Part shown: one piece after another, positions 43,385-54,838 of the stretch
Position numbering within the stretch: the first letter of the stretch is position 1
Layout: each line of letters opens with the position of its first letter
Assembly (NCBI RefSeq): GCF_014836945.1
Contig: NZ_JACSPX010000001.1
Span: forward strand, 799,727 to 863,726
DNA length: 64,000 nucleotides
Direction: 5' to 3'
DNA from: Microbacterium commune
GTDB lineage: Bacteria > Actinomycetota > Actinomycetes > Actinomycetales > Microbacteriaceae
The notes under the pieces: model-generated
What the model was told of the DNA's origin: nothing
Database searches by the model: none
What the model saw: only the letters and a program-made list of their open reading frames with translations
Program-made: the position numbers and the translations under genes

Positions 43385-43465
43385 CTCCTTCCGGTATGAG
43401 TTTGTGCCGCCCAAACGCGAAGCAGGCGGCACGAACTCATACCGGAGCGAGAAGCGGTTCCGGGG
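43385..43465. repeat. Palindromic intergenic element, copy 2
   Basis: The 22-nt arms 43390-43411 and 43425-43446 are complementary except for one T-G pair, with a 13-nt loop. The right flank GCGAGAAGCGGTTCCGGGG is shared with copy 1 at 35521-35539. The element sits between the start region of the NCS1 operon and the 3' end of thrC, in the same orientation as copy 1. Confidence 0.88.
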
Positions 43466-43484
43466 TTGGGGGTGGGAGCGGGCG

Positions 43485-44903
43485 TCAGCGCAGCGCGTGC
43501 TCCGCCACGAAGGCCCGCAGTGCCTGCTCGTCGTCGGCCATCTCGGTCACACGCTGCGGGGCGGCGAGCATCTCGCGCAGTTCGGGCGAGAAATCCAGTT
43601 CGACGCCGATCGCCTCGGTGATGGTCTCGGCGAACTTCTGCGGCTTCGCGGTCTCTAGAACGAGCATCGGCACCTCCGACTCGACGTGCTCGCGAGCGAC
43701 TTTCACGCCGTCGGCGGTGTGCGGGTCGATGATCTCGCCGGTCTCGTCGTACACCGAGCGGATCGTGGCGAGCCGGTCGGCGTGGGTCGAGGTGCCGCTG
43801 ACGATGCCGAACTCGCTCTCGAAGCGAGGCTGCTCCGCCGAGAAGTCGATGGCGCCGACGGCGTCGAGAGCGTCCCACGCCGCGACGACCCGGGCAGGGT
43901 CGCGATCGACGAGCTCGAAGATGAAGCGCTCGAGGTTCGACGCCTTCGAGATGTCCATCGACGGGCTCGACGTGGCGTGCGTGTCGGCGGCCGAGCGCGG
44001 GCGGTAGACGCCCGTGCGGAAGAACTCGTCGAGCACGTTGTTCTCGTTCGCGGCGAGCACGAGGCGGCGGATCGGCACGCCCATGCCCTTCGCGAAGAAG
44101 CCCGACAGGATGTTGCCGAAGTTGCCCGACGGCACCGTGAACGAGACCTCGAATCCGGGGCGGAACTCGGGCTCGACGGCATCCGTCACCCGCAGCCACG
44201 CCCAGAAGTAGTAGACGACCTGCGCGGCGATGCGGCCCAGGTTGATCGAGTTGACCGCGCCGAGATTCTGCGCGCGCTTGAACTCGAGGTCGCCCGCGAG
44301 CCTCTTGACGAGGTTCTGGCAGTCGTCGAACACCCCGTCGACGGCGATGTTGTGCACGTTCTCGTCCTGCAGCGAGTACATCTGCGCGCGCTGGAACGAG
44401 CTCATCCGGCCCTGCGGCGAGAGCATGAACACCGACACGCGCTCCTTGCCGCGCAGCGCGTGCTCCGCCGCCGATCCGGTGTCACCCGAGGTGGCGCCGA
44501 CGATGTTCAGCACGCGGTCCTTCTTCTCGAGCACGTACTCCAGCACCTGCCCGAGGAACTGCATCGCCATGTCCTTGAACGCGAGCGTCGGGCCCTCGGA
44601 GAGGCCGACGAGCGTGAGACCGCCGCCGATCGATCGCAGCGGCACCACCGCATCCGGGAAGTCCGCGTACGCCGCCGCCGTCATCCGCGCGAGGTCGTCG
44701 CGGGGGATGTCGGTCGCGAACAGCGAGAGCACCTCGGTCGCGAGCTGCGGGTAGGTGAGCGCGCGCCAGCGCTCGAGCGTCTCCGCGTCGACCTGCGGCA
44801 GCCGCTCGGGCACCGCCAGCCCGCCGTCGGGCGCGAGCCCCTCGAGCAGCGTCTCACTGAACGGCTGCGGCTGCATGCCGCCGCGGGTGGAGATGTACAG
44901 CAC
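43485..44903 (-). CDS. thrC: Threonine synthase
   Basis: PLP enzyme converting O-phosphohomoserine to threonine. About 472 residues from the GTG at 44903, which has AGGAG 5 nt upstream and begins LYISTRGG, the classic N-terminus. A longer start, ATG at 44933, lies 6 nt after GATCCT and cannot be excluded. The PLP lysine is in SEGPTLAFKDMAMQFLGQ (about residue 110). NIVGATSGDTGSAAEHAL and FTVPSGNFGNILSGFFAK bind cofactor phosphate. It is of the longer, fungal/E. coli-like type. Confidence 0.94.
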   Translation of the reverse strand: MLYISTRGGMQPQPFSETLLEGLAPDGGLAVPERLPQVDAETLERWRALTYPQLATEVLSLFATDIPRDDLARMTAAAYADFPDAVVPLRSIGGGLTLVGLSEGPTLAFKDMAMQFLGQVLEYVLEKKDRVLNIVGATSGDTGSAAEHALRGKERVSVFMLSPQGRMSSFQRAQMYSLQDENVHNIAVDGVFDDCQNLVKRLAGDLEFKRAQNLGAVNSINLGRIAAQVVYYFWAWLRVTDAVEPEFRPGFEVSFTVPSGNFGNILSGFFAKGMGVPIRRLVLAANENNVLDEFFRTGVYRPRSAADTHATSSPSMDISKASNLERFIFELVDRDPARVVAAWDALDAVGAIDFSAEQPRFESEFGIVSGTSTHADRLATIRSVYDETGEIIDPHTADGVKVAREHVESEVPMLVLETAKPQKFAETITEAIGVELDFSPELREMLAAPQRVTEMADDEQALRAFVAEHALR

Positions 44904-45006
44904 GAGGGCTCCTCGGGTCGTCGGGGTCTCCATTCTCGCAGGATCGCCACGACGGCGAGGCCGGATGACGCCTGTCGCGCATCGACCCGCAGCAGCCGGC
45001 GTGCAC

Positions 45007-45756
45007 TCAGTCGAGCAGATGTCGCAGGTAGCGATCCGGATCGCCGAGGAACGACCGCCAGTGCCGCACCAGCTCGAGCTCCTCCCACGTCGTCTCGCGC
45101 AGACCCCACTCGCCGAGCTCGAGGATCGTCGCGCCCGGCAGCGACGCGAGCACCGGAGAGTGCGTGGCGCAGAGCACCTGCCCGCCATCATCGGCGATGC
45201 GCCTCAGCACCGAGATCAGAGTGAGGGTCGAGGCGAACGACAGCGCGGCCTCGGGCTCGTCGAGGCAGTAGAACCCGGGCGAATCGAATCGAGTGTCGAG
45301 AAGCGCGAGGAACGACTCGCCATGACTCATCTCATGGAAGGACGCGTCCGGACCCGAAGACGGGTTCTGCTCGAGGTAGGTGTAGAACGAGTGCATCGTC
45401 TCGGCACGCAGGAAGAACCCCCACTGACTCGCGCCGACGCCGCGCTCGAGCCGCAGCCAGTCCGACAGCGGCGACTCGGTGGGTCGAGTGCTGTGACGGG
45501 CGTAACGCGACCCGCCCTCGGGCGACAGCCCGTACGCCAGCGCGATGCCCTCCACGATCGTCGACTTGCCGCTGCCGTTCTCGCCGACGAGAAACGTCAC
45601 ACCGGGCGAGAACCGCACCCCGTCGCGAAGCAGCTGCGCGACCGCCGGGATGGTCGTCGGCCACCGGTCGCTGCTCTCGGGTGCGTCGTCGTTCGCACTC
45701 ACGGCGCAGACCGGATGCCTGCGCCGCATCCACCCCGTCTCGCCGTTCACCCCCAT
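45007..45756 (-). CDS. Orphan AAA/ABC-type ATPase (COG3910-like)
   Basis: Soluble ATPase of 249 residues with an SMC/ABC-like nucleotide fold on one chain: Walker A FLVGENGSGKSTIVEGIA (about residues 54-71), a signature-like region MSHGESFLALLDTR, and Walker B FYCLDEPEAALSF with ATHSPVLASLPGA after it. There is no membrane partner nearby and no coiled coil, so it is a small predicted ATPase of unknown role. TAGGGT ends 6 nt before the ATG at 45756 (leaderless). Confidence 0.82.
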   Translation of the reverse strand: MGVNGETGWMRRRHPVCAVSANDDAPESSDRWPTTIPAVAQLLRDGVRFSPGVTFLVGENGSGKSTIVEGIALAYGLSPEGGSRYARHSTRPTESPLSDWLRLERGVGASQWGFFLRAETMHSFYTYLEQNPSSGPDASFHEMSHGESFLALLDTRFDSPGFYCLDEPEAALSFASTLTLISVLRRIADDGGQVLCATHSPVLASLPGATILELGEWGLRETTWEELELVRHWRSFLGDPDRYLRHLLD

Positions 45757-45910
45757 GGGCAGACCCTATCCCGAGCTGCCCCCGGTCAGCGCGCCGATGC
45801 CGCCGCGCACGTATCCGGATGCCAGGCTGTACCGCACGACATGCCGGTCATCGTCGCGCCGGACGCGGACGCGGACGCGGCACAGGCTGCCATCGACAGG
45901 GAGTGATCGA

Positions 45911-47044
45911 GTGCGCATGAGAAGACCGCTCCGCCTGCGCGGCACGGGCATCGGAACGGCGGCGCGCGGCGCGGTCAGCCGCGCCCGGCTGCTCTTCGCG
46001 GCGAAGACCGCCCTCGCGGTCGGCATCGCATGGACCATCGCGCCGCACATGCCCGGCGTCGCGGACGAGTACCCCTACTACGCACCGTTCGGCGCGCTGA
46101 TCAGCATGTACCCGACGCTGATGTCGTCGGCGAAGACCGGTCTGCAGACGCTCCTCGGCCTGGGGGCGGGCATCGCGCTGGCCACGCTGGTGCTGATGAC
46201 CGTCGGACCGAGCGTGTGGTCGATCGCCGCGGTGGTGGGCGTCGGCGTGATCGTGTCGGGCACGGGCTGGTTCGGCGCGGGCCGCGAGTACATCCCGATG
46301 GCGGCGCTGTTCGTGCTGATCATCGGCGGAGCGGATGCCGAGGACTACTCCTTCGGCTACGTCACCCAGACCGCCGTGGGCGTGATCGTCGGTCTGCTGG
46401 TGAACGCGATCATCCCGCCGGCGCCGCTGGTGTCGGAGGCCGCCGCGCGGATCGACGCGTTCCAGCAGCGCCTGGCGGCTCACCTCGACGACATCGCGGC
46501 GGCGCTGACCGAGGAGTGGCCGCCGGAGCGCGACGGGTGGATGCAGGATGCCGGCGCGCTCGCCGAGACCAGCCGCTCACTGCGCGACGCGCTGATCGAA
46601 GCGGACGAGAGCCGGCGCGGCAACCCGCGCGCGTGGCACGGACGCGGAGACACCAGCGAGGAGCACGCCCGACTCGAGACGCTGGTCGAGGTGGCGCACC
46701 AGATCCGCGACGTCTCGGGGTGTCTCAGCGACACGATCAACGATCGTCCCTCGGCTTTCCCGCTCGACCCGGCTCTCGTCGATCCCCTCGCCGCCGCCTG
46801 CCAGGCGGTCGCCGATCTGCTCGGCGGGGAGGACGAGGACGTCGAGCAGCTGCACGCGCATGCGGCCGAGGCGGTCGACGTCCTGCTGCGGGCGGTGCAC
46901 GCGAGATCGGTCGAGACGGATGCCGTCGCCGGCCCCGGCGTGCTCAGCGCGATGCACCTGCAGCGCATCCTCAGCATGCTCGAGCCGGTGCTCGACCCGG
47001 AGCCGGACGACGGGGAGAGCGCGCAGGCGTCGAGCTCGGAGTGA
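45911..47044 (+). CDS. FUSC-family membrane protein with C-terminal cytoplasmic domain
   Basis: Protein of 377 residues. Residues about 25-170 hold six hydrophobic segments (KTALAVGIAWTIAPHM, YYAPFGALISMYPTLM, GLGAGIALATLVLMTVG and others) as in FUSC/ArAE exporters. The remaining 200 residues are acidic, helical and cytoplasmic. GTG at 45911 with GGGAG upstream is chosen; ATG at 45917 is possible. It is unlike the earlier FUSC-like protein in having a single membrane block. The transported compound is unknown. Confidence 0.78.
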   Translation: MRMRRPLRLRGTGIGTAARGAVSRARLLFAAKTALAVGIAWTIAPHMPGVADEYPYYAPFGALISMYPTLMSSAKTGLQTLLGLGAGIALATLVLMTVGPSVWSIAAVVGVGVIVSGTGWFGAGREYIPMAALFVLIIGGADAEDYSFGYVTQTAVGVIVGLLVNAIIPPAPLVSEAAARIDAFQQRLAAHLDDIAAALTEEWPPERDGWMQDAGALAETSRSLRDALIEADESRRGNPRAWHGRGDTSEEHARLETLVEVAHQIRDVSGCLSDTINDRPSAFPLDPALVDPLAAACQAVADLLGGEDEDVEQLHAHAAEAVDVLLRAVHARSVETDAVAGPGVLSAMHLQRILSMLEPVLDPEPDDGESAQASSSE

Positions 47045-47173
47045 TGCCGTGTGTTACCCCGAACGCCGTCGTGTGACAACCCCGTAGCCACGCGGAGGTC
47101 ACCATCGTAGGTTCTTCTCAACAGCAATGACCTCGAGGCGCTTCGCCGGAAGGCAGTCGAGTCAGGAGTCCTC

Positions 47174-47476
47174 ATGTCTGCCGCAACCAGATCCACCGGG
47201 CGGTGCCCCGCTCCCCCGGTCGAGCCGACCGCGCAGCCGCAGTGCGCCGAGCCCCGGTACGAGCTCGTCGACATCGATCGCTACGAGGTGTCCCTCGACG
47301 GCCCCGTCGGCTACGTCGAGGTGATCCCGCCCCTGTTCATCTGCTATTCGGGGCACCCCTACCCGGCGGCGATCGAGGTGGCGCAGGTCTTCGACTTCGA
47401 ACAGGCCGTGCGCCGCGTGCACGAGGCGGCCGCGCACACGCGCGGCGCCGGCGACCACGGACGTTTCGCGGCATGA
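47174..47476 (+). CDS. Hypothetical protein upstream of glgX
   Basis: A 100-residue soluble protein I do not recognise. It begins with a Pro/Thr-rich segment, then a regular alternating pattern (YELVDIDRYEVSLDGPVGYV, then VIPPLFICYSGHPYPAAIEV) suggesting a beta-rich fold, and a C-terminal helix. AGGAG lies 6 nt before the ATG, and its TGA overlaps the glgX start (ATGA), so it is translated and coupled to glycogen debranching. It may regulate or accompany trehalose synthesis; this is only positional inference. Confidence 0.65.
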   Translation: MSAATRSTGRCPAPPVEPTAQPQCAEPRYELVDIDRYEVSLDGPVGYVEVIPPLFICYSGHPYPAAIEVAQVFDFEQAVRRVHEAAAHTRGAGDHGRFAA

Positions 47477-49677
47477 CCGTCGACGTGTGGCCCGGATCCG
47501 CCCATCCGCTCGGTGCGACCTTCGACGGTCAGGGCACGAATTTCGCCCTGTTCAGCGAGCGCGCCGAGCGGGTCGAGCTGTGCCTGTTCGACGACGACGG
47601 CGAGGAGACCTGCGTCGACCTCGTCGAGGTCGACGCCTACGTCTGGCACGGCTACCTGCCCTCTGTTCAGCCTGGGCAGCTGTACGGCTACCGTGTGCAC
47701 GGACCGTACGACCCCGCCAACGGAAAGCGGTTCAACCCGAGCAAGCTCCTGCTCGACCCGTACGCGAAGGCCGTCGCCGGGCAGGTCGAGTGGGGCCAGG
47801 CCGCGTTCTCCTACGACTTCGGCGACCCCGACTCGCACAACGAGGACGACTCGGCGGCGCACACGCCGAAGAGCGTCGTGATCAACCCGTTCTTCGAATG
47901 GGGCGGCGACCGGCTGCCGAAGACGCCGTATGCGCAGACGGTGATCTACGAGGCGCACGTCAAGGGCCTCAGCATCCGGCATCCGGACGTGCCCGAAGAG
48001 CTGCGCGGCACCTACGCGGGCGTCGCGCACCCCGCCATCATCGACCACCTGACGCGGCTGGGCGTGACCGCGATCGAGCTCATGCCCGTGCACCAGTTCG
48101 TGAACGACAGCACGCTGCAGGACAAGGGCCTGTCGAACTACTGGGGCTACAACACGCTGTCGTTCTTCGCGCCGCAGAACACGTACTCGTCCAGCGGCGA
48201 GCACGGCCAGCAGGTGCAGGAGTTCAAGGCGATGGTGCGGGCGCTGCATGCCGCCGGCATCGAGGTCATCCTCGATGTGGTCTACAACCACACCGCCGAG
48301 GGAAACCACCTCGGCCCCACCCTGTCGATGCGCGGCATCGACAACGAGGCCTACTACCGCCTCGAGGAGGACCGCCGGTACTACACCGACTACACCGGCA
48401 CCGGCAACAGCCTGAACGTCGGCAACCCGCACGCCCTGCAGCTGATCATGGACTCGCTGCGGTACTGGGTCACCGAGATGCACGTCGACGGGTTCCGGTT
48501 CGACCTCGCCTCCACCCTCGCCCGGGAGTTCTACGACGTCGACCGGCTGGCGACCTTCTTCGAGCTCGTGCAGCAGGATCCGGTGGTCTCGCAGGTGAAG
48601 CTCATCGCCGAGCCGTGGGACATCGGTCCCGGCGGCTACCAGGTGGGAAACTTCCCGCCGCAGTGGTCGGAGTGGAACGGCAAGTACCGCGACACGGTCC
48701 GCGACTTCTGGCGCGGCGAGCCGCAGGCGCTGGGCGAGTTCGCCTCGCGCCTCACCGGATCCGCCGACCTCTACGAGCACTCGGGCCGCCGGCCGGTGGC
48801 ATCCGTCAATTTCATCACCGCCCACGACGGCTTCACGCTGCGCGATCTGGTGAGCTACGCCGAGAAGCACAACGAGGCCAACGGCGAAGACAACAACGAC
48901 GGCGAATCCCACAACCGCTCCGACAACCTGGGCGTGGAGGGGCACACCGACGATCCGGGCGTGAACCGGCGCCGCGCCATGCGCCAGCGCAACATGCTGG
49001 CGACGCTGCTGCTGTCACAGGGCGTGCCGATGATCTCGCACGGCGACGAGCTGGGGCGCACCCAGGACGGCAACAACAACGGCTACGCGCAGGACAACGA
49101 GATCACCTGGATCGACTGGGAGGCGGCGGATCTGCCGCTGATCGAGTTCACCGCGGCGATCACCCGGCTGCGCGCGATGCATCCGACGTTCCGGCGCAGC
49201 CGGTTCTTCGACGGCAAGCCCGTGCGCGTCGAGGAGGGCTCCCCGGTGCCCGACATCGAGTGGCTGCGGCCGGACGGACGCACGATGCAGCCGGAGGACT
49301 GGGAGTCGGGCTTCGGACTGTCGATCGGCATGTTCCTCAACGGCCGCGGCATCCGTGAGAAGGATCGGCAGGGGCGGCCGGTGGCCGACGTGAACTTCCT
49401 GGTGTACTTCAACAGCGGCGACGAGACCGTCGAGGTCGTCCTTCCGGATGCCAGGCACGGCGCCACGTGGGAGGCCGTGGTCGACACGGCGGGAGAGCTC
49501 ACTCACGCCGATCCGCTTCCGGCCGAAGCTGACGTCCATCTCGGAGCCGGGTCGATGCTCGTGCTGCGCGAGGTCGACGACGCGGATGAGCCGACCGACG
49601 ACTCGGTCGAGGCGTCCCTGCGGATGCAAGTCGAGAACGCGGCGATCCGCTCCCCCGCCCCGAAACCTGAGGTGTGA
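47473..49677 (+). CDS. glgX: Glycogen debranching enzyme
   Basis: Isoamylase-type GH13 enzyme of 734 residues that cleaves alpha-1,6 branches of glycogen. An N-terminal CBM48 domain (HPLGATFDGQGTNFALFSE) precedes the GH13 barrel. Catalytic sites: nucleophile in DGFRFDLAS, acid/base Glu in LIAEPWDIG, and the transition-state stabiliser in ITAHDGFTL. DVVYNHTAEGN is conserved region I. The ATG at 47473 overlaps the small upstream gene. It is followed by treY and treZ, so debranched chains feed trehalose synthesis. Confidence 0.95.
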   Translation: MTVDVWPGSAHPLGATFDGQGTNFALFSERAERVELCLFDDDGEETCVDLVEVDAYVWHGYLPSVQPGQLYGYRVHGPYDPANGKRFNPSKLLLDPYAKAVAGQVEWGQAAFSYDFGDPDSHNEDDSAAHTPKSVVINPFFEWGGDRLPKTPYAQTVIYEAHVKGLSIRHPDVPEELRGTYAGVAHPAIIDHLTRLGVTAIELMPVHQFVNDSTLQDKGLSNYWGYNTLSFFAPQNTYSSSGEHGQQVQEFKAMVRALHAAGIEVILDVVYNHTAEGNHLGPTLSMRGIDNEAYYRLEEDRRYYTDYTGTGNSLNVGNPHALQLIMDSLRYWVTEMHVDGFRFDLASTLAREFYDVDRLATFFELVQQDPVVSQVKLIAEPWDIGPGGYQVGNFPPQWSEWNGKYRDTVRDFWRGEPQALGEFASRLTGSADLYEHSGRRPVASVNFITAHDGFTLRDLVSYAEKHNEANGEDNNDGESHNRSDNLGVEGHTDDPGVNRRRAMRQRNMLATLLLSQGVPMISHGDELGRTQDGNNNGYAQDNEITWIDWEAADLPLIEFTAAITRLRAMHPTFRRSRFFDGKPVRVEEGSPVPDIEWLRPDGRTMQPEDWESGFGLSIGMFLNGRGIREKDRQGRPVADVNFLVYFNSGDETVEVVLPDARHGATWEAVVDTAGELTHADPLPAEADVHLGAGSMLVLREVDDADEPTDDSVEASLRMQVENAAIRSPAPKPEV

Positions 49678-49678
49678 G

Positions 49679-52026
49679 ATGACCAGCCGCCCCGATTCCA
49701 CCTACCGACTGCAGATCACCTCGAGCTTCACGCTCGAGGAGGCGGCGACGGTGACCGGCTACCTGCACCGACTCGGCGCGGACTGGGCGTATCTGTCTCC
49801 GCTGCTGGCCGCGACCGACGGCTCGGGCCACGGATACGACGTCGTCGACCATTCGCGCATCGATGACTCCCGTGGTGGGGCGGCAGGATTGGCGGCCTTC
49901 TCGGCCGCGGCCCGCGCCGAGGGCCTCGGCATCCTGGTCGACATCGTGCCGAACCACGTGGGGGTCGCGGCGCCGCGCCAGAATCCCTGGTGGTGGGACG
50001 TGCTGCGCCTCGGCCGCGGCTCGGCTCACGCGATCGCCTTCGACATCGACTGGGAGCGCGGGCACGACAAGGTGCGGCTGCCTATCCTCGGCGGCACGCC
50101 GGCCGAGGTGCTCGCGCGCGGCGAGATCGTGGTCGATCCGTCCCCGGCACCGGATGCCCCGGACGGCACGCTGTCGTACTTCGAGCACGTGCTCCCGCTG
50201 GCACCGGGCACGGGTCGGCACAGCGACGACATCACGGCCCTGCTCGACGCGCAGCACTACGAGCTGCGCCACTGGAAGGATCAGAACGACGAGCTGAACT
50301 ATCGGCGCTTCTTCGCCGTCACCGAGCTCGCCGCTGTGCGCGTCGAACTTCCCGACGTGTTCGCGCAGTCGCACGAGGAGATCGTGCGGTGGATCCGCGA
50401 GGGCCTCGCCGACGGCATCCGAGTCGATCACCCGGACGGACTGGACGACCCGGAGGAGTATCTCGAACGGCTCGCGGACGCCACCGGCGGCGCGTACACG
50501 CTGATCGAGAAGATCCTCGAGCACGGCGAGGAGCTGCCGCCCTGGTGGCGCACCGACGGCACGACCGGGTACGACGCCCTCGGCGAGATCGACCGGGTGC
50601 TGATCGACCCTGCCGGCGTCGACGAGCTCACCGCCCTCGACGCGCGGCTGCGGGCCGAGAGCGGTCTCCCCGAGGCGCAGGAGTGGCACGACCTCATCCA
50701 CGACACCAAGCGGGCGATGGCCGACGGACTGCTGCAGTCGGAGGTGCGCCGGCTCGTGCACGACCTGCCGTTCGGCATCGTGCGCGCAGGCGATGCCCTG
50801 GCCGAGCTGCTCGCCTGCTTCCCCGTCTACCGCTCGTACCTGCCCGCCGGTCGCGAGCATCTGCGCCATGCCGCAGAAGAGGCGGCCCGTCGACGGCCCG
50901 ACCTGGCATCCGCGATCGCCGAGCTCGAACCGCTGCTCGCCGACCCGGATCTGCCCGTGGCACGGCGCTTCCAGCAGACCTCCGGCGCGATCATGGCGAA
51001 GGGTGTGGAGGACACCGCGTTCTACCGTCACACACGACTCGGCACGCTGACCGAGGTCGGCGGCGACCCCTCAGTCACGGCGCTGAGCGTGCCGCAGTTC
51101 CACACCGCGCAGCAGCGGCGCCTGGCCGCCTGGCCGTGCTCGATGACCACCCTCTCGACGCACGACACGAAGCGATCGGAAGACGTGCGCACCCGCCTCG
51201 CGGTGCTCGCGGAGGTGCCGGAGCGCTGGGCCGACGTGCTCGACGAGCTGCGCGGCGTCGCCTCGACCGGCCACGGGCCGCTCGACAGCCTGCTCTGGCA
51301 GGCGGCCGTCGGCGCATGGCCGATCTCGTCGGACCGGCTGCTGGCCTACGCCCAGAAGGCGGCGCGGGAGGCATCGGAGTCGACCGCGTGGCAGCATCCG
51401 GATGCCGAGTTCGAGAAGGGTCTCGCGGCGATCGCCGACGCGGCGAACGGCGCCGCGAAGCCGATCATCGAGCGCTTCGTCGGCGAGATCGTCGGACACG
51501 GGCGGTCGAACTCGCTCTCCGCGAAGGTGCTGCAGCTCACCGGACCGGGGGTACCGGACGTCTATCAGGGCTCGGAGCTGTGGGATCTGTCGCTCGTCGA
51601 TCCCGACAACCGCCGACCGGTGGACTTCGCCGAGCGCTCGCGCATGCTCGCCGAGCTCGACGCGGCTGTCGCCGAAGGCAGCCTGCCCCCGATCGACGGC
51701 TCCGGGGCCGCGAAGCTGCTGGTCACCTCTCGCGTGCTGCGCCTGCGCCGCGACCACCCCGAGCTGTTCACGACCTACCGCCCCGAGACGGTCACCGGGC
51801 CGGCCGCGGCCCATGCCGTCGCGGTCGACCGCGGCGGACTGACCGTCGTCGCCACGCGCCTTCCGGTCGGACTGGAGCGAGTCGGCGGGTGGGGCGAGAC
51901 GACGCTGATGCGCTCGGAGATGCCGTCCATCGACGTGCTCACCGGACGGCACTTCACCGGCGGTCCGGTGAGACTCGCCGAGCTGCTCGAGCACTACCCC
52001 GTCGCGCTGCTGCGGGAGGTGCGGTG

Positions 52027-52027
<1 letters not shown>
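49679..52027 (+). CDS. treY: Maltooligosyl trehalose synthase
   Basis: GH13 enzyme (782 residues) that converts the reducing-end alpha-1,4 bond of a malto-oligosaccharide to alpha,alpha-1,1. Start [11 protein letters not shown], then [21 protein letters not shown] (region I), nucleophile region [13 protein letters not shown], Glu in [14 protein letters not shown] and [14 protein letters not shown] are characteristic of TreY. The ATG is 1 bp after the glgX stop, with a GAGGTGTGAG ribosome binding site. Its stop overlaps the treZ start. Confidence 0.95.
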
Positions 52028-53781
<1,754 letters not shown>

Positions 53782-53869
53782 TCTTCCCCTCCGGATTAGC
53801 CGGTACCCAGGTATCGGCTGCGTCGGAAAGAGGCACCCGCGTCCGATGTGGCGAGTCGGGCACCGTTCG

Positions 53870-53875
53870 TACTGT
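53870..53875 (+). promoter_or_regulatory. -10 element of the ABC exporter/two-component operon
   Basis: TACTGT, 24 bp upstream of the GTG start of the ATPase gene. No clear -35 is visible, so an activator (the response regulator at the end of the operon) may be needed. Confidence 0.4.
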
Positions 53876-53899
53876 CGATGACATGCGAAAGGGAAACCA

Positions 53900-54838
53900 G
53901 TGATCTCCGCCGAAGCGCTCGTCAAGCGCTACGGCTCCAGAACCGCCGTCGACAGCATCGACTTCACCGTCGAACCCGGTCAGGTGACCGGGTTCCTGGG
54001 CCCGAACGGCGCCGGGAAGTCCACCACGATGCGCATGATCGTCGGCCTCGACCGACCGACCTCCGGGTCGGTGCGGGTGAACGGGCGGGCGTATCGCGAG
54101 CACGCGGCGCCGCTGCGCGAGGTGGGCGTGCTGCTCGACGCGAAGGCGGCCCACCGCGGCCGCACCGCGTACCAGCACCTGCGCGCCATCGCGGCGACGC
54201 ACGGCATCGGCGCCTCCCGGGTGCGGCAGGTGCTCGAGCTCGCCGGCCTTGAGTCGGTCGCCGGCAAGCGGGTGGGCGGCTTCTCGCTCGGCATGGGCCA
54301 GCGTCTCGGCATCGCCACGGCGCTGCTCGGCGACCCGGGCATCGTCATCCTCGACGAGCCGGTCAACGGGCTCGACCCGGAGGGCGTGCGATGGGTGCGC
54401 ACGCTGATGCGCACGCTTGCCGCCGAAGGCCGGACGGTGCTGCTGTCCTCCCACCTGATGAGCGAGATGTCGCAGACCGCCGACCGGCTGATCGTCCTCG
54501 GGCGGGGTCGAATTCTGGCCGACGGCACGGTCGGCGACGTCGTGGCGAAGGTCACCCGTCAGGTGGTGCGCGTGCGCACGCACGACGGAGCCCGACTGAT
54601 GGCCGCGATCGCCGACGCTCATGTGTCGGTGTCGACGGTCGGTGACGACGCCTATGAGATCACCGGGCTGAGCGCCGAGCTCGTCGCCGCGGCGGCCTCG
54701 GCTGCGGGCATCGTGCTGTACGAGGTCATGACCTCGTCGGGGTCCCTCGAAGACGCCTATCTCGCACTCACCGCCGGAGACGTCGAATACCGCTCGTCCC
54801 TCACCTCGACCGCCACCGACGCAGGAGCACTTCGATGA
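53900..54838 (+). CDS. ABC exporter ATP-binding protein (drug/peptide type)
   Basis: ATPase of an ABC-2 type exporter, 312 residues. Walker A GPNGAGKSTTMRMIVGL (about residues 36-52), a signature in FSLGMGQRLGIATALLGD, Walker B IVILDEPVNGLDPEG and switch VLLSSHLMSEM are intact. The C-terminal extension of about 100 residues is usual for CcmA/NatA/bacitracin-type pumps. The GTG has GAAAGGG upstream. The operon is ATPase, permease, histidine kinase, response regulator, all with 4-bp overlaps, typical of systems that sense and expel membrane-active compounds. Confidence 0.9.
   Translation: MISAEALVKRYGSRTAVDSIDFTVEPGQVTGFLGPNGAGKSTTMRMIVGLDRPTSGSVRVNGRAYREHAAPLREVGVLLDAKAAHRGRTAYQHLRAIAATHGIGASRVRQVLELAGLESVAGKRVGGFSLGMGQRLGIATALLGDPGIVILDEPVNGLDPEGVRWVRTLMRTLAAEGRTVLLSSHLMSEMSQTADRLIVLGRGRILADGTVGDVVAKVTRQVVRVRTHDGARLMAAIADAHVSVSTVGDDAYEITGLSAELVAAAASAAGIVLYEVMTSSGSLEDAYLALTAGDVEYRSSLTSTATDAGALR

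Noticed and set aside
44903..44933. Choosing ATG 44933 as the thrC start
   Set aside because: The -10-like GATCCT is a weak match. GTG 44903 has a good AGGAG and gives the usual N-terminus, but the longer form is not excluded.
45841..45906. Short ORF with a (GCGGAC)n repeat just before the second FUSC gene
   Set aside because: Only 21 codons, no promoter at leaderless spacing and no ribosome binding site. The hexamer repeat is short and explains its Asp-Ala run.
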